Of a stretch of 64,000 bases of DNA, positions 24,901 through 33,770 are shown in pieces. How positions within the stretch are numbered: the stretch's first letter is position 1; the number at the start of each line of letters is the position of its first letter. The stretch is taken from the NCBI GenBank assembly GCA_032358165.1, contig JAALGY010000008.1, forward strand, positions 1,488,001 to 1,552,000. Direction: 5' to 3'. The notes under the pieces are model-generated. The model worked only from the letters and a program-made list of their open reading frames with translations, had not been told where the DNA came from and did no database searches. Source of the stretch: Diplosphaera chodatii. Lineage: Eukaryota; Chlorophyta; Trebouxiophyceae; Prasiolales; Stichococcaceae. The position numbers and the translations under genes are program-made.

Positions 24901-26528
24901 GCTGCGGAAGACGCGCCGACGGCTGCTGCGCCGGCGGCGGTGGCGTTGGCGGTGATGGCGATGGAGCTGGCTGCTGCCGCGGTCGCGTTGGCTGCGGGGG
25001 ACGAGGTGCTGGTGGCGGCTGTGGAGGCGGCGGTGGCTGCGATGGTGCTGACGGTCGAAGCGGCGGCTGCGGCGGCGGCGGTGGCGTTCAGGCCCTCCGC
25101 CTGAGCAGCGCCAGACGCAGCACACCCTGCACAGCAGCGTCAACACTTTCATGCTGAAAGTTGGCCGTGAGATTGTACCTTGAACGCCTCCAAACAACTA
25201 CACCAATAAATGCGAAACAGGCAACAGAGCACAGGAACTAGCAGCATGCAATGGGCTGGTGCTCTCAGCAGACGACCACACCTGCATTAGCAGTCGCGGC
25301 TGCGGCGGCCTGTGCCGCCGCCTGGACACTGCCGGCGCGGATGGCGGTGGCCACGGCGGTGGCCGCAGCGCCCGCTGCTGCTGCCGAGGCAGCGGCAATA
25401 CCCTAAATGAGCATCAGCATGCGTGCTCAGTGATTGTCAGAGTTCATCGTGTCGTGTGACCCGCATGTGCATGCTTGGCCCTGCAATGACAAGCGTGTGT
25501 AGATCCTGACCTCACAGAAGGACGGCTCATTGACAAGGCCATACCTGGCCAGCCGATGCTGCTGCCAGAGCTATCGTCTGAGCATTCTCGCCCGCGCTTG
25601 CAGCCGCTGCTGCGGCAGCTTCCGAACGGTTGGTGCCTGCGAGACATGCAGTCGCTTCCTGCACAGCTGTCTTTGATGGTTTGCGAATTGTTGGCGGCGA
25701 CACTGTCAAACCTGTGCAAGGGCTGCCCTGCAGCATCAACCTACTCGTATAGCAGATCCCACGTACCCACGGCTGCCAGTGCGGTGGTTGCGGCGGTCGC
25801 GGCGCTTGAGGCGGCCGATGCAGCCGCCGTTGCCAGGAATGCGCCGCTGCTGAATTGTGGCGCGCCGCTGGGCGCCGTCGGGGCTGCACCCTGCAGCAAG
25901 TCTTACACGATGATGTCACATGGTGATTATTAACATATGCATGCCGCCGTGGCGTCAGACTCAGCAGAGTCCAGCAGTGTTTCAGTATCTACGAGTGAGC
26001 AGATATCTCAGCACCGTATAGACTCGCCTGCAGCAGGCTGCGAGGCAGTCCAGACGGTGCAGGCCAGGGTGCCCAGCCGCCGGCATGCGGACGCGGCCGA
26101 GGCAGGGCGCCTCCTGCAACGTCCACATGTCTGGTCTGTAGGACACGCGGTTCGCTGAGTCATCAGGCAGTCTCGTCCGAGAGGCAAGTGTCGGCGACGT
26201 CACCCAGCCGTGCTTGTAGATACTGGCAGATAAGGTGTAGAGTCAGCAAGTCGGGGATGGACTTGCTGACACACAGCACCACATCAGCGGTGTGCAGCTT
26301 GGGTCGGGCATTGTGCCACAGCAACTTGTGACTCCATTCAAGGCGTTTCTGACGCAGTGCTTACCAAGTCTGCAGTCCTTGCGACAAAAGGATGCTTACG
26401 AAGCAATCTGTCCATCGACCGACCGACTTACCACAAGCGGCGGATTTGCTGGCGGTAGCGACGAGCAGCACGACAGCCAGCACCGCGCTGCCTGGCGCCC
26501 TCCTGCTGCTACTCAGAGCAGGCAACAT
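15808..26528 (-). CDS. Giant secreted Ala/Pro-rich protein made of tandemly repeated exon blocks
   Basis: A minus-strand gene of about 10.7 kb. The first exon, 26432..26528, starts MLPALSSSRRAPGSAVLAVV and continues with a hydrophobic core and ASKSAAC, a clear signal peptide, with a consensus gtaagt donor. The body is many short exons encoding Ala, Ser, Thr and Gly with some Pro. The exon order Pro-rich, M4, M3, M2, M5, M6, M1, QGSS repeats about every 2.5 kb, and homologous exons have identical lengths (see the repeat entries). The last exon, 15808..15954, is a Pro-rich module that ends in a stop. Pro-rich modules read like PVPPVPVAPP and TPAPSKAPTAA, similar to arabinogalactan or extensin-type glycosylation sites. 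The Ala-rich modules should be helical. I do not recognise a family. A secreted wall, matrix or ice-active structural protein is possible. Exons between 23.8 and 26.4 kb are more diverged and only partly resolved, so the full protein length is unknown. Confidence 0.7.
16097..16183 (-). repeat. QGSS module exon, copy 1 (others 21011..21094 and 23600..23686)
   Basis: Phase-0 exon of 87 nt reading GSSASAAAASTAAAASVPVP and ending KATGK. The copy at 21011..21094 is 84 nt and ends KAIGK. A diverged copy at 23600..23686 is 87 nt and begins GNVAAGAAAG. All start directly after an AG acceptor and end before a GT. Confidence 0.75.
16489..16544 (-). repeat. M1 module exon, copies at 16489, 18893, 21358 and 23956, each 56 nt
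   Basis: Four homologous exons of exactly 56 nt: 16489..16544, 18893..18948, 21358..21413 and 23956..24011. After a two-base split codon they read STGNATAATVAAVTATAA, ASGNATAATAAAATATAA, SSGNAAAATAAAVTATAA and SSQNTEAAATAAASASTA. Spacing is 2404, 2465 and 2598 bp. Equal length, equal phase and conserved splice sites show duplication of whole exons. Confidence 0.8.
17062..17285 (-). repeat. M2 module exon, copies at 17062, 19570 and 22066, each 224 nt
   Basis: Three homologous exons of exactly 224 nt: 17062..17285, 19570..19793 and 22066..22289, spaced 2508 and 2496 bp. Each encodes the only non-trivial conserved block in the protein: ATGTSIADLLAAIARAIATI followed by TNNAAAS and SSAGAT. The first copy reads STGTSLADFLALLARAIATI. 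It looks like an amphipathic helix flanked by Ala/Ser/Thr sequence. Confidence 0.8.
17742..17862 (-). repeat. M3 module exon, copies at 17742, 20139 and 22607, each 121 nt
   Basis: Three exons of exactly 121 nt: 17742..17862, 20139..20259 and 22607..22727. They share the core GSNSTAGVA (GANSTAGVA in the first), which contains an N-x-S/T sequon, within Ala-rich sequence. The donor is the same gtgcgca in the second and third copies. Confidence 0.78.
19320..19465 (-). repeat. M5 module exon, copies at 19320..19465 and 21793..21938, each 146 nt
   Basis: Two exons of exactly 146 nt sharing SPQASAAAAASTAA (GPQASAAAAASTAA in the other) and ending in S-P-A-G. The position corresponds to the longer, diverged exon 16667..16953 in the third repeat. 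Adjacent M6 exons near 19050-19205 and 21506-21672 share VASTAQAAGATAAASSASSA. Confidence 0.72.
20417..20589 (-). repeat. M4 module exon, copies at 20417..20589 and 22884..23062 (diverged 18227..18301)
   Basis: Exons of 173 and 179 nt that begin after the same tgcatgcag acceptor and end at AAAGQ. The core AASVNTASASAAAS corresponds to AASAVNTAGASAAAS. The 6-nt difference keeps the frame. The copy near 18.3 kb is much shorter and diverged. Confidence 0.65.
23449..23475 (+). repeat. GCCA tetranucleotide microsatellite
   Basis: About seven perfect GCCA units inside the repeated-exon gene, between the QGSS-like exon at 23600 and the Pro-rich exon ending at 23372; probably intronic. Confidence 0.8.
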
Positions 26529-26891
26529 TGCGGTGGGCTGCCGTTGCGAATAAGCAAACGGCGGATCAGCTGTAGATCTGATTCGCATCAGCGGCGTAGC
26601 TCTGGGACTGGCGTTCGTGATTTATCTGCACACGGTTGCTCTGCCGTCGACTGCCGCCTCGCTCGGGGATGCTGCCCACGACATTCTCGGTCGCAAACTG
26701 TGGAGTGTGGTGGAGGAATCATCTGATCACGTTGCACGATTGATGCCTTGCTGTAACTGCAGGTCATCATCTGCGAGATGCACCCATCGCGTTACGCATA
26801 GTCCATTTCTCGTGGTAGGAGTGCCATTCGCTGCTTGTCTCATTCTGGCTAATACTGTGCCACTTCGCTTTGAACGTTGCCCAGCTGTGTG

Positions 26892-29430
26892 TCAAGCGAT
26901 GTCTACTGGCACGACACTCAAAAGACCTGCCGAGTCCAATGCTGCGATGCAGTGTCTTGAGCCGCATGCAGCGCCGGGAAGGTGAATCGCAGCCATGCCG
27001 CAAACAAGAACCTGCTGCGGCGCTTCTGCAGGGCAAGGGAAGGCCCTGGACTGCCCTGACCCAGCTGCACCATTCATCCCATCCACGTAGGGACTGGGTG
27101 CGGCACCCTGCTGTGACGGGTCAACAGACTGCAGCGATGGCTGGCCAGCACCCGGGACCCGTGCCTGCGCGTGGCAATGCTGTGGTAGACCATCGCTGGC
27201 CTCCGCTGCGGCTGCTGGCCACGTGCGCAGCAGAGCCCAGTCTGCTGCTGCAGCAGCCTGGTCACTCACCACTGCTGGCTCCTCGCTGCCCGGTCCTGCT
27301 GCTGTCCCACCCTCGACAGATGGCGGCATCTGCGGAGGGGAGCACTGTCTACCCCTGGCTGGCTGTCCAGAGCCAAGTGTGAGAGCCTCATGGAGCGGCT
27401 CCAGAACGAGCTCCTGCGTTCAACGGCACATCATGTCGTCAAGCAAATGTGCTTTACTACTGCATCAAAACTTGACGATGCAGGCTGTGCGCATGCAGCC
27501 TCACTGATGGATCTCACCCCTGCCAAAGGCGAGGCGCGGTACAGCATGTGCGACCCGCCATGGCGGCTCACCACCAAGCAGCCAGGCGTCTCAAGGGAAG
27601 CTGTGCGATGCTCTGCATCTGAGCTGCAGATGTGGTCACCCCTGGTGCTGGCATGGCCCACCCAGGCGAGCAGCGTGGGGGGCGCTGCCTCTGGGCGCAG
27701 TGGTGCTGAGCTGCATTCTGCAGTAGCCGCCAGTGCCCACGCACCCCCTGCTTGAACAAGCATCACTGAGGTCGATACTGACTTGCCAGTTGCACCCACT
27801 GCACTGCGAACTGGCCTCAAGCAAATCAATGGTCAACTGATGTAGCAAGCTTGCCAACGGCACCACCGATTGGACCCGATGAGCAACACCACGTCGCTTG
27901 CCATGCTGGACAACAGTTGGGGTGGCTGGCAGGTACCAGGAGGCGCCGGGGTGCGCACCTGTGGGGTCTGATCCTGCGGGCCGCAAAAGTTGCCACTCGA
28001 CCGGCTTCCTTTGGCGGGCGCCGCGCTTGCTGGGGCTGTCAGCGCCGGAGGCTGTCGATGCGGTGGCCAGCAGAGGCTGATCGGCTAATGGCTGAACAAC
28101 ATCGCAGTGCCCTTGGTGTGTGCCAGCTGCAATTCTGACAGGCTGCCCGATGCTGCTGCTACCACTGCCGGCTGCAGGCGCGATATTGGTGTTGTCTGCC
28201 GAGGCTCCAGTGCTGCTGCGCTGCCCTCGACGGAAAAGAGCAAGCAGGCCGCTCCAGGCGCCGACCGCGAGCGCAGCGCCATCGGGGCTGAATGCCAAGC
28301 TGGTGACTCGCTGGCCAAAGGCGCACGCCTAGCTGTGCCAAAAGCACGGGGCTGTGAGCAGCAGCGCAACATGATAACCCGAGGAGGCAGCTGTCACCTG
28401 TAGCTGTTGAGCTCTCTCGCCATGGGAAGGCAAGGCAAGCAGTGTCGTGATCAGGTGCACACCCACGCTGTCAGAGTCACCTGCAGCTGCAGCTGTATGC
28501 TGTCAGGCGGGGCATCCCCCAGGTCCCAGGCAAAGAGGCTCCCGTCCAGGCAGGCACATGCCAGGCTGGTGGAGCCGGCAAAGGTCACAGCGCAGACAGG
28601 CAGCCGGCCAGCCAAAGTACAGATGCGCCTCAGGCCCCAGTCCTGGGCAGCTGAGCCTCCAGCCGCTGGCCCCTGCATGTATGCCCATGCGGTAAGATGG
28701 CATGTGCCTGTCACAACCTGCTGGAGCTGCAGCACTGGGCGCGGGACGACTTTGACGGAGTGCAGTGCACTGTGCTGACTTGGCACCTGGGGCACCGCCT
28801 CAAACAAAGCAAGGCCAATGGCGCCGCCAACCGCTATGAATACTCTGTCACCGCGCCAGCAGACGCCCACATCCTACAGCGAGGACATGTCTCACGTAGA
28901 GCATTCTGCTCATGCAGGGATGATGCACCGCAAGGATCCAGGCACACGTCTCCGCTGCTTGCCCCAGCAGCATTAGTCGTCGGTGCACATGATCACACCT
29001 TTGGCGTGAAGCGCAGCTGCGTGCTGCCCATCGGCACAAGGTCCCGCCTGTCGGCGTGATACTGGAACAGGTGCAGCTGCTGCACAGTGCCGACTGCCAG
29101 CCATGACCCGCTGGCATCCCATGCGGCGCAGCACACATGATTGCCGGCGCCAAAGCCCAGTCGCAGCGATATGACCGCCCTCAGGCTGCCAGGAAGACTG
29201 TATGCATCGTTGTCACTTCTGGCCACTGCTGCAGTGCCACTGCGCTCTGACACTGGCGGCACGTCGTGACCCTCCATCAGTTGCGCAAGCGCCACTTGAT
29301 GGCCGGACAAAATTAGAGCGAGCAGGCTGCTGCCGGGCCGTGCGGCGATGCAGTTCCGCAGCAAAGGGGCTGGCTGCAGGCCAGTACTGGCTATCTGCAT
29401 GATACTGAGAGGTGTGCGGTGTGAACCCAA
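26892..29430 (-). CDS. WD40/beta-propeller-like protein, unassigned
   Basis: Exons that join in phase are 28999..29430, 28718..28873, 28481..28672, an exon from 28328 down to about 27970, and 27640..27798. A last exon lies about 26892-27330, whose exact boundaries I could not settle. WD-type strands recur: HVCCAAWDASGSWLAVGTVQ, DRVFIAVGGAIGLALFE, CAVTFAGSTSLACACLDG then SLFAWDL, and VTSLAFSPDGAALAVGAWSG. The spacing fits one or two propellers with degenerate WD dipeptides. The start may be the ATG at 29400 or 29430. The partner and process cannot be named from this sequence; trafficking, ciliary and ribosome-biogenesis propellers are all possible. It lies head-to-head with PDX2. Confidence 0.6.
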
Positions 29431-29917
29431 CTGTGCTTGAGGACAACGGCCAGGCTGCAGAGTGCAGCTTGCCGACCTCGCAATGCAATCAAGCCTTGGT
29501 GGTACCGCCTAGCTCCAAATAGTTGATCCGGCAGCGCCTACTGCATGCGCCGGAGCACCAGAGCACGCAGGGTGTCGGTCGCGGATGCGCAGGTCTGATA
29601 TCGTGGAAGACCTGTCTTGTAATGCTGCAACCGGTTGTGGATTCTCAATATGCGACGATCTTTGAGCAGCACCATCATGGCTAGCTGCATGAGCACGTGA
29701 GGGCATTAGGCCATCTTGGGGTCCTGCCTCCTGCGTTGTTGGTGGACTTGCACAACAACAACAACAACAGTTTACTGCATGCTGCTGACTCTGCAATATC
29801 GACGCTTCACCGCGCAATTGCTTGGACCCTCTGCACTGAGCATTCACGGTTTGCATTTGGGCCTCATCGACAGTGCACAGGTGCAGCAGCAGCAGGGATC
29901 ATAACACAGGACGCAGG
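29431..29917. promoter_or_regulatory. Divergent intergenic region WD40 / PDX2
   Basis: 487 bp between divergent starts, likely carrying both promoters. It contains a short CAA run near 29752-29768 and, just before the PDX2 start, GCAGCAGCAGG. No TATA box or defined element could be assigned. Confidence 0.45.
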
Positions 29918-31415
29918 ATGGCAGACGTGGCGCCTGCCGTTGCGAACGGGCATGCGGAGGAGCCGCGGCCTGTCAGGATAGGCGTGCTGGCGCTGCAGGG
30001 CTCATTCCGTGAGCACATGGCGAGTCTGCGGCGGCTGCCCGGCGTGGAGGCTGTTGAGGTCCGCACCGCGGAGCAGCTGCGCAGCGTAGACGGCCTGATC
30101 ATTCCAGGTGCACCCTCGTGATGTACTGGGCATGAAGCTGTCACATCGGCAGGCATGCGCTGCTGGCCATCCGTGTGGCGGAGCGACAGGTCGGCAGCTT
30201 TGTCTGAGGTTGTTACGCTGGAAGCTGGTCAGGCGGCGAGAGCACCACGATGGCAAACATTGCGGAGCGGTGGGGCCTCATACCGGACCTGCGGTCCTAC
30301 TGCGAGGCCAGCCGCCCCGTGTGGGGCACCTGCGCCGGCCTCATATTTCTGGCAGAGCGCGCCACAGGTAAGGTTCCAGATTCAGATTCTTCGTAGCATC
30401 GGACGGCAGAGCCTGTTCAGCTGCTTCAGCTTCTGATGAGACGTAGCAGCTGCTGTCCCTGCAGCACAACTTGTGCTGCAACGATGTTGCCCATAGATGA
30501 CCAGTGGGCGCATCACTGCGTGCAGGCGTGAAACAGGGCGGGCAGGCGCTGCTGGGTGGGCTGGACTGCTTGGTGGCCCGCAACTTCTTCGGCGCACAGA
30601 TCAACAGCTTTGAGACGCGTATGCCTGCGCCGCCATGCTTGCAGCAGTATGCAGACAAGGGCTCGCCGGCAGAGCCCTACCGCGCAGTCTTCATCAGGTA
30701 AAATCGCAGCAATGCTTGTGCACTGCAGCTGCACAATAGTTGCATGAGTAGCTGCGGGAGCGTTCACCGAGGTCAGCTGATGTTGTGCATCTCGGCTGCA
30801 GGGCACCCGGCATTCTGGAATGTTCGCCGGACTTAGACATCCTCTCAGGTATGCACAGCGCCCATGCGTCCGGCTCCTGGCCGACTCTGGCCTGAGCCCT
30901 TTCAGCAACCTGCTGCACTTTCAAACATCACACGGCTGTCGGCATCTGTGCGAGCACACTTCCCACACGTTTTCTCTGCAGAGTACCACCTCACACCGGA
31001 GGAGCAACAGCAGGCAGAGGGCATCAAATCAGTTGCGGTCGCCGTGCGGCGCAGCAACCTGCTGGCGAGCGCCTTCCACCCAGAGCTGACGGACGACGTG
31101 CGATGGTGAGGCTACATCGATTGAGATACACGGAGTGCTGCATGCCAACATTGCCTATGCACCAGCTGTGCTGATGTTTTGTCTGGGAACCTGGGCAAAT
31201 GCATCATGATGCATGGGCCATGCTGCACATGCTCTGTGCTGAAGCTGAATCCAAAGCTGCGCAGGCATCAGCTGTTCGTGGACATGGTTCGCCAACAGCC
31301 AGCAGCAGCTGATGACAGCCGAGCCGCATACCTCCCAAGACGGCTGCCCAGCGATAGCAACCGGCCACGGGACATTCCTGTGTACGATCAAGACTTGGCT
31401 TCGACGTGGGCCTGA
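29918..31415 (+). CDS. PDX2: Pyridoxal 5'-phosphate synthase glutaminase subunit PDX2
   Basis: Class I glutamine amidotransferase that supplies ammonia to PDX1 for vitamin B6 synthesis. Exons: 29918..30107, 30233..30367, 30526..30697, 30802..30848, 30982..31105 and 31265..31415; 819 nt, 272 residues, all phases consistent. The protein shows [14 protein letters not shown] at the N-terminus, GGESTTM, the nucleophile loop [10 protein letters not shown] (Cys97), the [15 protein letters not shown] motif and the catalytic His214/Glu216 in AFHPELTDD, so a full catalytic triad is present. Length is slightly above bacterial PdxT (about 190-200) and close to plant PDX2, because of an extra C-terminal tail after the fold. 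No convincing transit peptide is seen; plant PDX2 is cytosolic. Confidence 0.95.
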
Positions 31416-31580
31416 CGGGGCTGCATCAAGCATGCTGCGTAGTGGGTTAGCCTATAGGAAGTGTACAACCATATATACTTGAGTGCATCAGTGCTTTTTG
31501 GTCGTGTCATTGACCAGATACACTGCTCCGCCCATTGGATTGGTTCACCATGTTGCAAGACCAATGTCAATAACCCCCGA

Positions 31581-33086
31581 TCATGCATCGCTCTGTGGCA
31601 CTGCAGCAGACTCAGCCGCAGTTTGCTGGTGCTGCAGCTGCTGCTCGCCGACAAGGTCGCCTGCAATGGTCACCCCAAGTCCAGCTATGGCCAGCGTGGT
31701 CAGCGGCACCCGCAAAGACATGTACCTACAGGGAAACGAGGAGAGTTCCTCTACGCTGCACGCTCCACACAATGCGCATTAGCAAGGTCTGTCGACCTCA
31801 AGCGGCACTCACTGCAAGATATGGCTGCGCATGCAGACCTGCATTGGTGGAATTGCTGCTGTGCAGCCAGCTGCTCACCAGGGCGGGAGGAGGCCGCGGC
31901 GCCAGAAGGAGCGGTCCACCACGTGGCACACGCTCAGCGTGGCAGCCACGATGAATGCCCCAGGGCCGCCCGGGAACAGCACCGCTGGGAAGGCCATCAA
32001 TGGCGGCGTGACACTCCAGAGGTATCGCTCCAGGGCCGCCTGGGCTGCGCCTTCTGCACAGAGGCAACAATGATCGGTGTTAACCTTGAGTACATGCACG
32101 CTTCCCGAGGTACAGCTGCTGCTTCCATATGCGAACGTCCCATGGGGCAAATGTGAGCCCAGGTGCAGAGTCTCACGTCTGGGATCCAGCAGGGCAGCGC
32201 CCCAGTGTACACCGCCCAAGAAAGACGCAATTGTGGCACCGTAGGTGATCTGCGCTAACGACAGCCACGTCATTAAGCCATGTCGCCAACACAGTTGCGT
32301 CTGCACGCAGTAATACGGCACTGCTTTGCAATACCTGCAGCAGCGCAGCGTTGCCAAGCACGTCTGGAGGCATGAGGGGTATGTATGCCGCCACAGGTGG
32401 TGCTAGCCCAACAAACGGTATGAGACCTGCAGCAAGAACAACAAGTGCTGTCAATGATGCAGCATCCCGAGTCGCAACTGCATCTCACCAAGTATGCACA
32501 CCAGTGCAGCTGCAGTGTGATGCAGCTGTATACATTGTGCGCAGGAGCATCTGGCACCTGCAAGCCCGAGCATTTTTGCCACGCCGGGCACAGCCGCCCA
32601 GCCCTGGCCGTGCTGCTGCGACAGCTGCTGTGCGGCGGCGCTGCCTGCTGCCTGCGCGCCCGCGCCGCCACTTGGCCGAGCCCCGGCCTGCTGTGCATCT
32701 GCCCCTGCAGCTGATGGCGGCTCGGCCAGCTGGGACCTGGCGCCCGCAGCGGCCACAGGCGCGGTGTGTGGTCCCGGCTGGGACGGCGGCGCACTGAGCG
32801 CTGCAGCTGAGGCGTGCAGTTGCTGCGCACCAGGAGGTCAACAGTGAGTCAGCAGCCAACGTACAGGTGGCGCGACATGCATGTCATACGGTAGGCTGAG
32901 CTCACTGCTGCAATCGTGTGTGTCGTGTTGCTGCAGACAGGGACACATCCAGCATGACCCCTGATGATGCACAACTCTCGACCTCACCCTGACATGCATG
33001 CTCAGCATGGTGGAGGCATCGTCCAGCAGAGCCCTGCCGCTGCTGCACGCATGGCCACCCTGTGCAGCATGATGCGAGACACTCAT
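31581..33086 (-). CDS. DUF3429/TMEM69-like integral membrane protein
   Basis: Small multi-spanning membrane protein. Exons: 32988..33086, 32558..32822, 32335..32426, 32177..32249, 31879..32053 and 31581..31725; 849 nt, 282 residues, phases consistent. After a presequence-like start and a Pro/Ala/Gln-rich linker come the DUF3429 blocks: PGVAKMLGLAGLIPFVGLAP, ITYGATIASFLGGVHWGAAL, RYLWSVTPPLMAFPAVLFP and PPWYMSLRVPLTTLAIAGLG. That gives about four to five hydrophobic segments. Splicing through the codon PP-W-Y removes an in-frame TGA that would otherwise end the protein early. Family members occur in bacteria and mitochondria and have no established biochemical role. The N-terminal extension suggests an organelle target, but which one is not clear. 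Confidence 0.85.
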
Positions 33087-33770
33087 TCAATTGCTGCAGA
33101 CAGGACATGAAAGCAACGAAAAGCGTCGAGATGAGCGATTGTGCTGTTGACACTCACCGTCGGCTGCTTGACAACCTTGCCTAATTGTCGCAGCATGTTG
33201 GGATGGCCCAAACACAATACGCACCAGTGCCGCTGCAGCACCAAAGCTGCAAAACGTGGCGATCACAGGAACCACTGGCAATGTTCAGATCATCACAGTG
33301 GCATCAGCCGAGCGTCTGCACAGGTGGACGTGGCATCTGCGAAACCCTCCGGATTATTGGACCGGCCCCTCGACCCAGCACAGCACGCTGCTTGCTCAGT
33401 GTGCAGCGAACCACGGCGCTAGCATCCCATGACATATCACAGCGACAGAGTCAATCAAACGATGCGACAACGAAGTTTTGCTTCTCGCCAGGCATTCGCA
33501 CAGATATTGAATGGTGTTGGATCTATCACACAGTCACTGCATCGGCATTGCAGCGGAAATTTGCACGCTTTAACAACAGCAGTACTATCCGTGTCGTTTA
33601 TTCGCATGTCATCATGTTTCAACGAGCTGTCGGGGCTGCGAACGGCCGGATGGGTCCTGTGTTCGACCGCCTGATGTCGCGCAGCTAAGGAAGCACATGC
33701 TAGCATCCATTGTTTGGTTTTGGTTGAGCGACTGAGGCAGCCAGGATATATTCACCACTCAGGCGGTTGC
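33087..33770. promoter_or_regulatory. Divergent intergenic region DUF3429 / TTLL
   Basis: About 680 bp between opposite-facing starts. It probably contains both promoters; no element or exon is recognisable. Confidence 0.4.

Noticed and set aside
16457..25104. Many plus-strand Ala-rich open frames in the repeated region
   Set aside because: They mirror the minus-strand exons. Only the minus strand gives a signal peptide, a terminal stop and equal-length exons bounded by AG and GT.
32273..32830. Long Arg/Pro-rich minus-strand frame over the DUF3429 N-terminal exon
   Set aside because: A different frame of the same strand joins exons 32988..33086 and 32335..32426 in phase and matches the family.
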